A DNA stretch of 64,000 nucleotides from Magnaporthiopsis rhizophila (GCA_003049465.1 PYSS01000065.1:157538-221537), one strand, 5' to 3'; shown: positions 20,298 through 33,600, numbered from the stretch's first letter. Notes: generated from the letters alone by a model not told the origin. Made by a program: numbers and translations.

Positions 20298-20926
20298 ATG
20301 TGTCCCAATACCAGAATACCTCCTGCCCCGGCCGCCTTGGGCCGTAGGAATAACAGCAAGACCAAGGCCGAAAGGAACCCCAGGGCCGCCCAGCGGTCCA
20401 AGGTTGGCAAGAAGCCCAAGGCCGCCAAAAAGTCCAACCTGTCGGTCAAGACCAAGATCAACCCCGCCATGATCCAGGAGCAGACCGGCATCGAGATGCC
20501 GGACACCCCGGCCCGCAGCCAGCTCCGCCAAGACATGTGCACCTTCTACTGGGGGAGGAGGTGCGCGACATGCTGGTCGAGGCCCTCATGGACAACAGCA
20601 CCCGCCACCACCAAGCCGGGGACGGCGTCATCGCGGAGCGCTGGCGCACGGGACCGACGCCATCGGCGAGAACCACACCTTCCGCCTCGGCGGGGCTCAT
20701 TCTGCGTCCCAGCCAGCGAGTACAAACCATCCTGTCCGAATCCCACGACATGAAACATCATTAGGGAGAACGAAAGATGAGTCACGACATCACCGCGAGG
20801 TTCAACCTCCCGGATTGCAGAGCCGAGATCAAAAAAAATACGCCGAGCACCTCAGGCGCAGGCGGCGGCGGCGCAGGGCCGAGTACCTCGCCCGGCGCCG
20901 CGACGGGTCGGCCAGGTCTTGAGAAG
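20298..20926 (+). pseudogene. Putative decayed gene with frame shifts, product unknown
   Basis: From ATG at 20298 the frame gives a basic Lys/Ala/Asn segment (KAERNPRAAQRSKVGKKPKA) and then NPAMIQEQTGIEMPD..RQDMCTFY. After a G5 run near 20551-20555 the gene-like sequence continues in another frame (GEEVRDMLVEALMDNST). From about 20640 it continues in a third frame (ahgTDAIGENHTFRLGG), which stays open to a TGA at about 20926 and ends in an arginine-rich segment. Three adjoining frames each with amphipathic, codon-like content, on the same strand and in order, suggest a broken gene or poorly sequenced exons. I do not recognise the family. Chance remains possible. Confidence 0.35.
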
Positions 20927-21782
20927 GTCTCCCTTGGAGTTGTCATCGTCACCTCCAGGCCGCTCTTCTCAGCAACAATCCACAACCTGATTTGCACAAC
21001 CTCAATTTTTATCAATCTGGCTTTGAGGATATCCCTGTACGGACAAGCTTCTTGTACGCCATTAGTATTCCTTCTGCTCTATACTCTATCCTTTCTTGTA
21101 CTACATTTTAGCGATCCTTTTTCCTTGGAGGGTGTTATTGGTTAAGAATGTCGGAATGACATGGAAACCTATACCCCGCGACCCTCATCTTTTGGACACT
21201 CAACCGCGTTTTGCTCGCATTTACCTATATCTCTACCTCCTCTCGACTGAGATCGGTCTTACTGTATCCCGCGACGGCTGGGTCATGAATGTATCATGGC
21301 GCAATACCATGCTGGAAAGTCGGATCACAAACACTTGGCTACAGCAGCCTAGATGAAGCCAGTCAATATACACTTGCACCGTCTCTATAGATATCTACGT
21401 CTATCATGCTCCATTATAAAATCATCATCATTCCAAAACGATGGCCCGCTTTTCCGAGCCCCATATGCGAAGAAGCGCAGTCAAGCAGCTCGCATCCCCG
21501 CCGCGCCCACAGCCAAGGGACGCCTCCTGCTGCCCAGGAAAGGTGGCTGTCACCCCCCGCTTGCTTCTAGATGCGGCACCAGGGCTCCAGTCCCTTACGC
21601 ATCCCCTCCTTAGGGCTGCAAAGGATAGCCCTCCGACTCTCTGCTGTTGGACCTGTTGGCTGACGGTAACTGAGATCAGGATCACCCTACCCTCACTTCC
21701 CCCACCTTATCCTTACTTCACCTTACCCTCACTTCGTTCCCCGAGGTACCACTGCTTGCTGGCTCCCAGACCATCCCCGATA

Positions 21783-21804
21783 GCCCGGCACTTCAATGCC
21801 GGGC
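21783..21804. repeat. Perfect 8-bp hairpin with 6-nt loop
   Basis: GCCCGGCA at 21783-21790 pairs exactly with TGCCGGGC at 21797-21804 around the loop CTTCAA. It is GC-rich, so the structure would be stable; it is not next to a recognised gene. Confidence 0.6.
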
Positions 21805-24800
21805 ACGATATCGCTGGAATCATCAATCGCCGAGAGACAATCCCCGATCCCGCCTGTGGCACGCTCCCTCCAGAGGTACAACCCCTAAGTGGCACTAGCA
21901 TGTGTACAAGATTAGCATCATGCAAATACCGTCATCTCAGCGAGCAAGCGATGGCCCCGGAATTTCCACTGCAGCTCAAAGTCATAAAGTTTCCGGTTCC
22001 ATCATCATGCAGCCAGGAGGAGTCTTCACATGCCGGGCCAACAGGTACCAGAACATACGATACCTTGGCGGCTGGAACCTTCTCCCCAACTAACCCAACG
22101 CACAGAACCACAACAAAGGAACTTTACCCTCCCATGTTCGACTCTTCCGGGCGTCAGCTTGCTCTCCAACCTTCCGGCTCAGAGAGAAATTACTTGAACA
22201 TGCAGGCCTCAGCGATGCTCACGCTCCTTGCTTTACGACCACTTCCGTCTCGGTTCGTTTCCCTCATCGGCCACTGCAGAGATTTGCGGCTTCGTCACGG
22301 TGGGCCCCAAGACAAATAAGACTCACGCTGGGCGCCCCGTTTTTCCGGCGTTTCCTAGCGAAGGCACCATCTCGACCACCGCCGTCAGAATCAGGCTCGG
22401 GCTGGCCTGGCTGGGAAAGCTTAAAGGCCGTCAGATTTGCGGCTGACGGGGCAGGATCCGTCAAATAGCCTCGCTTCAAAGGAATACCGTTGGACGAACG
22501 CGGTTAGTGTCTGCCCACCCTGCAGCCGCTGAGAAGGGCTTTTGAGCCCAACGCTCCTTACGACCAGACCTTGGTGGTCTGAGATTGCGAGCATTTTTGT
22601 ATCTAGGCACCCGAAGAATATGAAGATGCGTAGTGAGCTATTGCACTTGATGTTTTGTCTATCACTCATTTCCACTTCCCTTATAGGGGAGAACCCTCGC
22701 AAATCTCCAACGTTATTCTTTACAGTCTATTCGTGCAGAGAGCCAACGTGCACGGTCCGTGAAGGGCGTTGTTCACCGTAGACTTTTACTTTGTAGCTTG
22801 GATGAAAGGATCCACCACACGCGAGAAAAAGGGCTCGGGGACCCGAGGATGCCGTTTCCAACAGAGCGATCGGAACGGTTTGGTGAAGAGACGGGCAAAA
22901 TTCAGCTGAGCGCTCAGGCGCCCTCCCGCGGTGACAAAGCATACTGAACCCGAATGCGTGCAGACCAAGAGGCGGGCATCCAATGCTTGCCGAGCCACGT
23001 TGCAACCGCACAGCCGCAGCAGCACAGGACGGAGGACCCTCAGCCGGCGGTGCGGCATGGAGGTATGTAGACAAACAGAATAAAATATTAATGGGCAGGA
23101 AAACCAAAGCATGACACCCTTTTCCCGGCCCCGTGACGTGATGGCAGCCTAGCGGAAGGCCGGCAAAGGGTCCGGGTCGTAGTCCCCTTATTCTCATTCC
23201 CCACCGGCGCAGCTCACGAGGACCCCTCTTTTCATGGTAGGCTCCTCTCTCCGTCCCGCTCCATCGCCAAAATGGATCCATCCTGTCAGCCCCAGCCCGC
23301 TTCCCGCTCCGCCCCTCGGCCCCGCATCCAAGGAAACACTGGGGGGGCTGCGGTACTGTGTGAGACCACGTCGGAGGCCGGCGGGCTCCCCCCCGGGTGG
23401 CCGTTCCGGAAGGGGATTGGGATTTCCTGCCGGGAACATGGGGCGATACGGTTAGGAGAGGGCTAGCAGGTATTGGATTGGAAAAGCGATTGTTGTTCAA
23501 TATGTGTAGATACTGGGGAAAACACTCTGGTTGCAAAAAGTCGAGGTATGGCTGAAACAACTGTTGGCTATGTTGGTTTGCGAGGGGCGTATTTCTAGCC
23601 TGGGGCTGGCCGAGTTGCCATTCATGGATCCGCCTGTCAATAGAAACGTCTCACCACCAAGTAAATCCAAATCCCGATGCCCTGATCCCTGATGATCAAT
23701 CAGCGCATGTAAACACCCACACACACACCAAGCAAAAAAAGGTCGTAGTGCGGCCTAGAACGCTCGACGCTGATCACCACCCCCATCCTCTATCACCCAC
23801 CCTGCCCGCCTGCCGTCAGCCCACCACTCCGCCCGCGCAGCCTGCCCCTGTTTTACCAGCGGCTAGCGCGCGGGACAGGCCGCGAATCAGCGTGGGCGAC
23901 GAGACAAAAAAGGGCAGGTCTCTCTTATCACTCAACGTTTTTTTTTTTTTTTTTTTTTTTTCGTCCGCGTAGCTGCATGCATCACGAGGACGCGATTGCG
24001 CCGCGCTCGTACCTAACATTGACCCAATTATCAAGTCGTCACATCACGCCTTCTCTTTTTGCCGTGCAGCATGGCGCCACCACCACCACCACCGCCACCC
24101 AAACTCCGTGCGACTGGTTCAGGTGTCGAGAGAAGACGGGTCCCTGAGACTACCTGAACTAGTTGTACCTATCACCAGTTTGACCCGTGACCCGTGTGAC
24201 ACAACACACACATACCAGGTACTTTATCGGATGGACAGATCATCAAAGTATGCCGTTTCGTCCCATTCGTATACATGGACGCAAACGGTGCAAAAAAGAA
24301 ACCTGTTCATGTTCCCTTTATCTCGACATTCTTAGCAATCTACTCTTTACGACATTGTCCCGTGGGGCAAAAAGGGAGGGAGGGTAGGGAAGAAGGCAAG
24401 TCAGGAGGGCGTATCAAAACAGGCAATTTCCGATCCCCTTCCGACGGAAATAAGGAGATAAGACAACAAAAAGTGAACCTTATCCCCGTGTAGCCAAGTA
24501 AAGTGTTAGTATTTGGTAAACCAAAAAAGAGCAAGAAACAAAGGAAGACCGCGCTCACTGTAAAGCAAATAAAAAAAAAAAAAAGGAAGTTAATACGAGG
24601 GAATGACTGTAGTAAACACACCAGAATAAAAAACAGAAACAACCTCAAAACAAAACACCATGCTTCCCGGGTACCTAGCTAGTATGACATGTCGTGTCCC
24701 AGAAACACCAAACGGAAAGAATTGCGGGAGAATCACCGAGCGCGGGTTGCATTGTGGTGGTGGCAGAGAAAAAAGCCAGGCCGCGTTCGCAGACCCCCAA

Positions 24801-25650
24801 ACATGTGGAATGAACAAGGGCATCACCGTCCGTCCATCTGTCCCCAACCGGGTCCGCTTGTATATCGTGCAATTCCTCCAATGCAGAGCAGTATAAAAAA
24901 GGAGAGAGAAAAAAAAAGGACAAGAATGAAAAGAGAACATGCTTAAAAAACCCCCCCGCTGTGCAAAACCCAAACGTTAGTTACCCTTTCACCCGGCTGA
25001 TAAGTAAAACCCTCCCGTTGCGCATCATGCTTAAAAAGCCAAACCCAACCATGCGAGAACTCCCAAAGATGAAAATAGAGGCGCCCTTGCCGCATAAGGT
25101 CCCCATGTTCATATCTTTTCTTTTCTCTTCCGCTCTTCCACGATTTTTTTTTTAATTTTGTCGCTTTTTCTTTGTAGTTTTCCTTCCTTGGTTTGTCGTT
25201 GTGGCCAAAAAAAAAGTAAATGATGTCATAGGCGGGCAGGCGCAACCGCGTGCTTTGCGCAAGAGCCCCAATCCTGCCTTCTCGAGGTTTTGTTTTGCGT
25301 GTCCGTTTTCCCTTCCGTTCCAGCAATGATGATGGTGAGGATGATTATAGTCGTCCGGGTGCGCAAAAAGCAAAGATACCACATGTCTTCAGTCTCCTCG
25401 CTCTCTGGCAAAACACATCCTGCCCCGCGGCAGAGTCGCCGACTGACCGAGGAGGTGTTGGTGGCACGAAATCCCACCCGGTACCTCAAATGGCTCAGTC
25501 TCAGTCGCCACAGATCTCCAGAAACCTGGGTATCTTGGTGGAGACACGAAAGCGCTTGCCGGCCGAAGATCTGCGTTCGCGTGCGTTACCGAGACACGTG
25601 TTGGCTGTGAGTTTGTGCGGCGCCCCAGAGCACGCACAGATTGTCCCCTG

Positions 25651-25675
25651 AAAAAAAAAAAAAAAAAAAAAAAAA
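25651..25675 (+). repeat. Poly-A run (25 nt)
   Basis: Uninterrupted A homopolymer in non-coding DNA. Confidence 0.95.
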
Positions 25676-26333
25676 CGACCAAGAGATGTGCGCCATGCCA
25701 GTGACACCGTGGAATTGTTGTGCTTGTCGAAATGAACAAAACGCCTGTCAATGGGGAACACGCAAAATATCAAAGGCCGGTAGATATGATGATAGGTGCA
25801 AAAGGAAAGTAAAAACGAAAAACAATGATAAACCAGGGGAGACCAAAGTTCACCCCTCGACCCTGCCGGAACTCCATCCCGAAAACGAAACATCGCCAAT
25901 GGGGGGAATCATGTTATGAGCCGTATCGTGCTTCGCCGTTGCTGCAAGGTGTGAACCAAAAAATGGTGAAAAACAAGACAGTAGAAGGAAAATGCAAAAG
26001 CAAACCACATATGGCAAAGACAGGAGGATGAATGCAACCCTGGCCGGCTGGTGTGGAGGGTGGGTGACCGCGGGTACCATGCAATGCCGAATGCATGTAA
26101 GAACACTAAGCCGAGCGCGTGAGTAACGGCAAGGACGCTGGGCAAGGGTGAGACAAAACAAGACAGGAAGGAAGATACAAGCCGAGCTCGCCATCGACCG
26201 AATCGAATACGGTGTGACGCGAGACTGAGCGTGCCGCTTGTGCCGACATGTAGATAACAGCGCTGGGCCCAAGGCTACGATATGGTAGTGATTGAGAAAC
26301 CAGCCAAATCGACACGGCCGAGCAAGCGGCAAC

Positions 26334-28199
26334 TTATCGTCCCATCATGAAGGACGGGAAGCCGTTTCCGCCACCGTTGGCGGCCACCGGGGCCGGCCCA
26401 CCGGCAGTCATGGTGCTGCCGTACACGGGAGTGTTCCACGGGTTAGTAGGCGGCGCAAACGCCGAGGTGGCGCCGTTGCTCGTCGCCGACGTCGAGGGCG
26501 TGTAGGCTGAGCGGTGGCTGCTCATGCCGCCCAGTCCCGGGGGCGCCGAGAGTCCCGGTGGAGGCCCGCTGAAGCCGCCGCCAGGACCAGCCATGAGGCC
26601 GTTCATGGAAGACAGCTGGCTCGTGCCGTTGGCGCCCGGGGTCGGGTTCTGGCCCGAGCGCACGCCGAGCGGGTTCTTGGAGAAGCTCAAGCGGATTCCA
26701 CCCTTGACGCTGTTGTGCAGCATGTGACCGTACAGGTCGTGCAGCGCCTTGGTAGCAAACGAGACGTCCTCAAACTCGACAAAGCACATGGGTCCGTTCT
26801 GCTTGGTGCGAAAGCACAGGCGCTTGTATCCCCTCTGCTTGGAGAAGGTCGCTTTGAGCTCCTCCTCGGAGGTGTCGATCGGTAGGTTCCCGACGTAGAG
26901 CGTATTGCAGGGCGGGTTCTGGTCCGCCGGGTTGACGGGCGGGAAGTTGGAGCGCGGGAATCCAGGATGCGCCGACATGTATCCAGGATGCGGCGTCGTG
27001 CCCGTCATCGGAGACATGGCGCTGCTCGCTGCGGGGTGCGCCGACATGGGTCCCATGGGCGAGGGGCCGTACGACACCATGGAGTGGCCGTTGGTGTTGA
27101 GCGACAGTCCAGCCAAGCGCGAGATGGGCGGGATCTGAGGCTGGGTGGCACGGCGCGACTGGGAACCCATAGCGCCGTTCTCGGCGTATGCGACGGGGTC
27201 CTTGAGCAGCTCGCCCGTCTCATCGTCATCGGCGGCGTCCTTGATCAGGGTCTTGCCGGAGACGCGCGTGCGATCTGTCAGGTGGTTGCCAATCGGCGAC
27301 TGCGGCGAGAATATGCTCTGGAAGCTAGTCTCGGGTGCGGACAGGTCGCTTGCGTACGATGGGTTCATGGGCGGCGACATGGCCTCGATAGACGAAAAGG
27401 CGCCGCCGTTGAAGCGCGGCGTGTGGCGCGACGAGGTGCCCGACGAGGTGGTGGACGAGGCCGTGGACGCGGGTGCGCCGGCCTCTGCGCCGGCCGCGTA
27501 CCTCCTGCCGTTGGTCTGTGGTGGGCTGCCGCCAACAATCTCGACAATCATCTCGGCGTCGTTGGAGATGTTGGGCTTGCCGTCCAGCATCTTCTTAGCC
27601 TCCTGCGCGCCGGCGAAGGACTTGAACTTGACGATGGCGCATCGGAAGCCGGCGTCCTCGGACTGCTCGGCGGGCAGGACCTGGACGTCGACGAGGTCCT
27701 TGGAGAATACGAGCATCAGGCGCATCGACTCCTCCGAGGTGTTGAGCGGGAGCCGCCTGATGAGGAGCGAGGTGGTGGTGGTCATGGCGGCGGCGAGGCC
27801 GAAGGGCGCGCCAACGGCGAGCGACGGATCGCGATCGAAGGGGTTGTGCATCGTCGTGGTGGCGGACAGGGGCGCAAAGGCGGATTGGGTCGTCACGCTC
27901 GCCCTGAAGGAGGGCGGCTGCGGGAGGAAGGGCGAGGCGGCCATCGCATTCTTTGGCGCGCTGGCGATGGAAGGAGGGTTTGCGCGCAAAGACTTGGTGC
28001 CTGGCGGGTACGCGAGCGACGATGGTGTTACTGTTGCTAATGCTGCTGCTGCTGTTGCTGCTGTTGATGCTGCTGCCGGCGCGGATGACGACGACGAGGG
28101 CGGTGGTGGCGCAGGGCCAGGGGAGAGGACGGCGGCCGAAGACGCGGTCGTGGCAGTCCTGAGATCTGGGATCATGCCCGGAGGTGGATTGAAGTGCAT
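26334..28199 (-). CDS. RNA-binding protein, Whi3/Scw1 type, two RRMs
   Basis: A single exon of 621 residues from the first ATG (28199). A long low-complexity N terminus (Ala, Ser, Pro) precedes RRM1 at about residues 144-222 (TSLLIRRLPLNTSEESMRLML ... FRCAIVKFKSFAGAQEA). RRM2 lies at about 431-510 (CNTLYVGNLPIDTSEEELK ... FVEFEDVSFATKAL). The linker between them is serine/proline-rich, with repeated SAHP motifs, and the C terminus is rich in Gly, Pro and Asn. The CNTLYVGNLP RNP2 and CFVEFEDV RNP1 motifs are typical of the Whi3 family of yeasts and Scw1 of fission yeast, which bind mRNAs for cell-cycle, wall and polarity proteins. The low-complexity tracts fit condensate-forming behaviour known for Whi3; this is inference. 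An unusually long gene-free stretch lies upstream. Confidence 0.92.
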   Translation of the reverse strand: MHFNPPPGMIPDLRTATTASSAAVLSPGPAPPPPSSSSSAPAAASTAATAAAALATVTPSSLAYPPGTKSLRANPPSIASAPKNAMAASPFLPQPPSFRASVTTQSAFAPLSATTTMHNPFDRDPSLAVGAPFGLAAAMTTTTSLLIRRLPLNTSEESMRLMLVFSKDLVDVQVLPAEQSEDAGFRCAIVKFKSFAGAQEAKKMLDGKPNISNDAEMIVEIVGGSPPQTNGRRYAAGAEAGAPASTASSTTSSGTSSRHTPRFNGGAFSSIEAMSPPMNPSYASDLSAPETSFQSIFSPQSPIGNHLTDRTRVSGKTLIKDAADDDETGELLKDPVAYAENGAMGSQSRRATQPQIPPISRLAGLSLNTNGHSMVSYGPSPMGPMSAHPAASSAMSPMTGTTPHPGYMSAHPGFPRSNFPPVNPADQNPPCNTLYVGNLPIDTSEEELKATFSKQRGYKRLCFRTKQNGPMCFVEFEDVSFATKALHDLYGHMLHNSVKGGIRLSFSKNPLGVRSGQNPTPGANGTSQLSSMNGLMAGPGGGFSGPPPGLSAPPGLGGMSSHRSAYTPSTSATSNGATSAFAPPTNPWNTPVYGSTMTAGGPAPVAANGGGNGFPSFMMGR

Positions 28200-28501
28200 G
28201 CAGTCGTGTTTTATTGTTTGGTCGCTGTTGCGCAAGGCGATGGGCTGTGATAGGAGGGGAGGAAAGCGATGACGATCACGCCTGCCAGGTTTGGTGGTCT
28301 GGACAAGAGAAAGTACCCGAACCCCAGTATTCGGGGGCAGGTGCCAGTACCCAAGTCAAGGTGGGCGAACGGGACGAAAGTGGAGAGATGGGGTCGAGGG
28401 TAGCGGCCGCGCGCGCGAATGCGATGCGGCGTCTTTGACTCGGCCAAGACTAAAGGTCTAGACACAATGGTCGGCAGCGTGACAAGAGCTGGAGTGGGCT
28501 T

Positions 28502-28502
<1 letters not shown>

Positions 28503-28533
<31 letters not shown>
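28503..28533 (+). repeat. Poly-T run (31 nt)
   Basis: Uninterrupted T homopolymer, about 300 bases upstream of the Whi3-like start codon. Confidence 0.95.
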
Positions 28534-30571
28534 CTCCTGTGCGGCTCTCCCTCCACGGGGTTCGGCGCGCGGGTTTTCCCAGACACGACCAAGGCGACGC
28601 GGACAAGCAAATGCAGGTGTGCGGCCGAGGGTGCGGAAAATTACTCTGTATGGAAATAGAGAGCGGATGGGGGAGAGGAAAATAAAAAGTAAAAGGAAGT
28701 GACGGATGCAAAATGATTTAAAGCAATACCACCAAAATTCAAAGCGTTGAGTGGGCGGGAAGAAATGGGAGTTGGGGTGGGAGGAGGGGGGGGAGAATGG
28801 ATCGCCTTGGGTTATGTGTGGAAAGATGGCGGTTTGTCGCAGGTTTTGGGTGACGAGATGGATGGGTTGAGATCAGGCAGGCATGGGCGGGCAGACAGAG
28901 CCGGGCCAGGGAGCGAGGATGTGGTGTTTCTGGTGTTTCGTCGCCTCCCAGCGGAGTCAAGCCGTGGAATGGGGAAGCGAATGGGGAGGTGGGCTCCAGT
29001 TTCTGGGGCTCCAGTCTCGAGTCTCGCTAGCACGAGGTACCAAGCTACCCAAGGTACCGAGCAGAGGCAGGGGCGGGGCGGCATGTACCTCGCTGCTGCA
29101 GCGGGAGTTGATCAGTCGTCGGGGCTAGGGGCCTGTCGGCAGGGCGCCGGGCAATGTCACAATTGTCAAGGACAGGCACATTGGTCGATAACGCCGTGGT
29201 GTGGGTGCGGGTGTGATGTGTGGGTGGGTGGTCTTGGTTGTGGTTGCTGCGTGCGCGAGCGGGAGCGTCAGGACATTGGGTCCCCGTCGGCACCGCCAGG
29301 GACGGTACCAGAAACCGTTCGGTACATGGCGAGCCGGTCTGCGCAGGTAGCGCCGTATCGAGTCTACGTTTACGTGACCACACGGCCCGTCCAGGGCGAG
29401 TACTTTGCGCCAGGTACCAGCACCCGTCGCAAATCGGCCTCACAACAGCCGGAAAGCCTATTCGCAACCCGTCTTTGGAAACAGCTCGCAGAGCGCGCTG
29501 CACCGCAATCGCAACACGGAACACCAAAGACGCGACCATGCCAAGCGAGGGGGGTGCTGAATTGGTCGTTAAGCCGTGCCGCGGGCCTGCAGCGAGCGCA
29601 TCAACGAGATAGGAGGCCCGGAACGCATCTCACTGCTTCTGATTTGGGGACAACTGAAGCCCGATGAGAAGCGGGGGCACGCAGCGCACACGTCCAAGCC
29701 CTCCCTGAGCCAGCAGGTGGTCGACGGCGCCTCTAAATTCCTCGTGGCAAAAATCTAAATTTCCCTTTGGGGTGGAACTGCCAGATGACAAACAAAAGAT
29801 GGTGGTTTTGGTGTTGGTGGTGGGTGATCCACCAGGCAAACGATGACTCTGGGACGGACCCGGGGCCAGGCATCCCTGCACCACCCACCTGCGCCCTCGA
29901 ACTCAACTTTTAAAAAATACGGTGCCACTGCAAGAGATGCGCCGCGCCGCGGATGATGCAGTCGATTACCCGCACATACAAGCGATGCTCGGCTGGTAGG
30001 CACCTACCTACTTACCTCGCACCTCGGCAGGTTTTTACGGCGACGTGGTGCGCGACAAACCTGGTAGCGGGCGTTTGGGCCAAGCCCCAAAGGTCTAGAC
30101 TTTCAGTTGGGGGGGAAAAAAAGGAGCAGATCGATAGAGACGGGTGCAAAGAGCGGGGGGTGCCCCATCCAAGCAATCCAAAGAGCAAACAACGTGCGCT
30201 GCACTGCCTCTTTAGCTCCCTCTCCTTCCCTCATTCGAACGGCGACCCGCAGAAAAGAAGAGGGCACGCAACCGCACGATCCGCAAGGAGTCTTCTGGCT
30301 ACTTTTGCATACATGCGCCGCCCAGACCAGGGCCCAGGGGTTGGCTGCCTATCCGGCAGGGCTGCGTGGTGGGAGGGAGAGGCCGTGCTCACTCTCCTGA
30401 TGGGATTGGGCTGGCGTGCGCAGGATTGAGAGGTGCCCCACTCACATGGCTCCATGTGGGATTCTTTTTGTTTGCTCGACGCCCCACCTCAACTGGGTGC
30501 TTTTTTTTTCCCCCAGCCAGCGAAAAGGTCTTGTTTTTTTATCAGCCAACCAGAGGCTCGCCCTGCAGTGA

Positions 30572-30610
30572 TGTCTGCCTGCCCTGTCTGCCTGCCCTGT
30601 CTGCCTGCGC
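30572..30610 (+). repeat. 13-bp tandem repeat, three copies
   Basis: TGTCTGCCTGCCC occurs twice exactly and a third time with one change (TGTCTGCCTGCGC). Confidence 0.9.
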
Positions 30611-33600
30611 CCGAGCCTGCGCAGTTTGTTTGCGTTGTGTGTGCGTGTGCGTGAGACTGCAGTGCTGCCTCCCTCGCACGTTGGGACCACCCGCAACGCA
30701 CGAACCCCAAACAGGATGCAAATGCAACCCAACGGATGCATCGCTGCAGCCAAAGTCACAGGAGGAGAAAAACCAATGTGATGACAATTCACCTCTTTTG
30801 CCGGCGCGCCCCAGACGGGCGCTGCAGGCGCCGTCGGCTGCCAAATGCCGCGTCACATCCCGAGGAAGGTCAGGTCAGCCGGGTTGGTTCAGTTTCTGTA
30901 GTTCTCTTGCAAGAGCGAGCGTTCAAAGCACGCCTCCGCTAATGCCAGCCAGGAGATATCCGATATCCCTAGACCTCGGCTTGACCTCCTGTGTGTGTGA
31001 GCGTGTGCGAGAGAGAGAGAGACTTTTGGCAGCAAGGATGTCCTTTCTCGCTCGTTGCGGTTCAGTCGACAAAGTTACCACTTGATACGCAGCACACCAC
31101 CACCACCACCACACCACCACCCACCACCCGTCAGCAAGCACCCAGTGTGTAGAAACAAGGATCCGTCGGCGAGAGAGTCTCGTCGGATGCATCCAATGGC
31201 GGGCCTGGTCCGAAAAGGCGATGCGCCAAAGACCCTTTTCGCGGCAAATCTTAAGATGTTGCGTCTAAACCTCGCGGGTTGCTATTTTTCGACACTTGCC
31301 GTTACGTGTTTCTTTTCCTTCTCGTTCTATCTTGCCGCCAACACTGACACCGGATCAAAAGCTCCCGCGTTGATATCATCTGGAAAAAAGAGGTGGTGGG
31401 TGCGTGGTGGGTAGTGGCAGTGGTAAAGTGGTGATGAAAGCGGCTGCATAGAGAATGAAGGAAGGCGAGAGCATGGGCGAAACCCATCGGGTAGCGCCCT
31501 TCCATTGTCCCTGACAAAGCGGCGCGTAGCCATCCACCCATGCTCGAGATAAGCTCCCGTTCAGCAGACCTCTTGCAGGTTAAATAGGTTTCGAGCTTCC
31601 TGGTTCGTCGAGCCAAAGATGGAGTCGTTTATACATACATATGCAACTACTAGACCGGTGAGCGGATTAGAGTGTTTTGTGGTGTGAAGGGCACGCAGGC
31701 TGTGAGCTGTTATCCGAGCAGGCAAGCGTTGTCCGTTGTTGGCTGCGTGGTCCCAACCCATGGACAGTCACACACATCCTCAAGACAGTACACAATAAGA
31801 GGCATTTTCTGTCCACCCAACAGAACAGAACAGACCAGACCAGACCAGCCCACCTGGTTTGTCTTTATCTTTCGATCCACTTTCATCCAGCCTGTTCGTA
31901 TGTATTTGGTATCGTAGAGTTTCCCCAGGGCCCCGCCGATTACCAGATGGGCGGATACCTCTGGCACGTCCCTCCAGTAGGAACTTTATGGAGAGAAATT
32001 GGCACTGTATGGCACTAAGCTAAGGACTGCCGTCGATGATGGATGATGGCATGTCTACTCCTCCATGTTATCATCCCGCAGCAAAAGGCAGGCTGCCATC
32101 TATATACTATAACCTGATCTGATCATCCTCAAATAAGCTTCCACCCCGGGGTTTTGCCTCCCCCAGGTCCTGACGTCTACCGTTTGCAGTACGTAGGCGA
32201 GCGGTGACCTGTCACATTCTTTATTTATCTGCATCTTGCCAACTACCTACCCCTCCAACCACCGGACGTAAATGCTACATCGGTGTGTGTTCGGCTCGCC
32301 CAGTTAGGTGCAAGCTCCTCTGCATCCATCTCGGCGTTTACGTAGTAGACCGCTACCGCTACCCTCCCGAGCCGGTGTCTGCTCCGGCGCATCCGTTCCG
32401 AGACGGGATGCGTCATGGATTTCGCCTCTTGGCCACTAGGAAGCCGGGGTGACGGGGTGGGTGGGAATGGATCATGTAAAAAGAAATGAGAAATCCGTCA
32501 TCTCGTGTAAGTGAGTGTGTGGTGTGGATGCCACTCAACAAAAAAAGGAGATGCAAGCCTCAGGCATGGCGTGGTATCGTTCACACCAACAATTTATCCA
32601 GTTTCCTCGGCGAGGTCACTGCACAGAATCTGCGATCGTGGCGGGTGGCAATTGCCGTTTCAACAAACGGGAAACGTTCATGCAGCGACCAGATTGGGCA
32701 GGGAGGGTGGGAGAAGGCAGGAGAGATGAAAGAGGAGAAAGGGCCTGGGCACCTTGGCGCCGTCCGTCTGTCCGTCCAATCAACAAAACCCATGTCCTTC
32801 TCCCTGCTTGGCAACTTGCCCTAGGCCTGGTGGTTGTGTGGAAACGCGAGGCAGAAGAGAAACCACCAGATATCACCAATCTGGGAGAAACTGGGTGGGC
32901 TAACGCGCGTGTGCTCCAACAAGGATAGGATGGGTGGGCTGCAGGCATTGATTGCTACAGTACGGGTAGTACTAAATACACAGTACAGCACTGTACATAT
33001 CTGCACACCATCAAAGCTGCTGCTCGCTTCACAAGAGCTACTGCTCGGTTATGCGCTATAAAACGCCTCCGGCCACGGGCGGTCGTCCTGCCACTACCAC
33101 CGACGCAACGTGAACACACCACCAGCAGAATTGCCCCTTGTCCCGTTACGACCCTCACGGCGGCTCCGTTCACACCTCGGCGAGGCGGCCCAAGACTGCA
33201 GCTCTGGCCAACGAGATTGCAGGGCGGATTTCCCTCCGAGGATGTGAGCAGCAGCGGCTGCTTCGGATGAACAGTATGGATGAGGACGGCAGAGGTATCA
33301 CACTAACCAGAGTTCTTTTACGGATGCCAGAGACAAGTGGACAACGCAATGAATGGATGGGAGAGGAAGAAGAGGAGGGGAGGAGGAAAAGCTCCACCAC
33401 CACCACAGACAAGTCCCAATGTGGCGCGGCAAGCTCTCGGTCCCGGTTGGCCACACTGGGAGGACAAGCCGCGCCCCGCCGAACCCCGAAGAGCGGTCCC
33501 AGGGAAAAAGAAAGAGCAGATGTCAGACGAGACAAATTGCCGCTAAAGAAGTAGGCGGACGCGCGAGAAACGAAAGAAAAGAGAGAAGAAAAGGGTTTGC

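Larger units (their letters stand above)
20927..26333. other. 5.4-kb gene-poor region
   Basis: No gene is supported on either strand. The open frames present (for example plus 21441-22319 and minus 22727-23560) are rich in Pro, Ser and Arg, overlap frames on the opposite strand, and contain no domain. The region holds a perfect hairpin at 21783-21804, a T run at 23939-23961 and an A run at 25651-25675. The right end is the 3' flank of the Whi3-like gene. Confidence 0.55.

Noticed and set aside
21441..22319. Plus-strand frame of 292 codons
   Set aside because: Proline/serine-rich with no motif and no sign of conserved structure; likely chance.
22727..23560. Minus-strand frame of 277 codons
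   Set aside because: No domain, composition of random GC-rich DNA, many Cys/Arg/Pro residues in no pattern.
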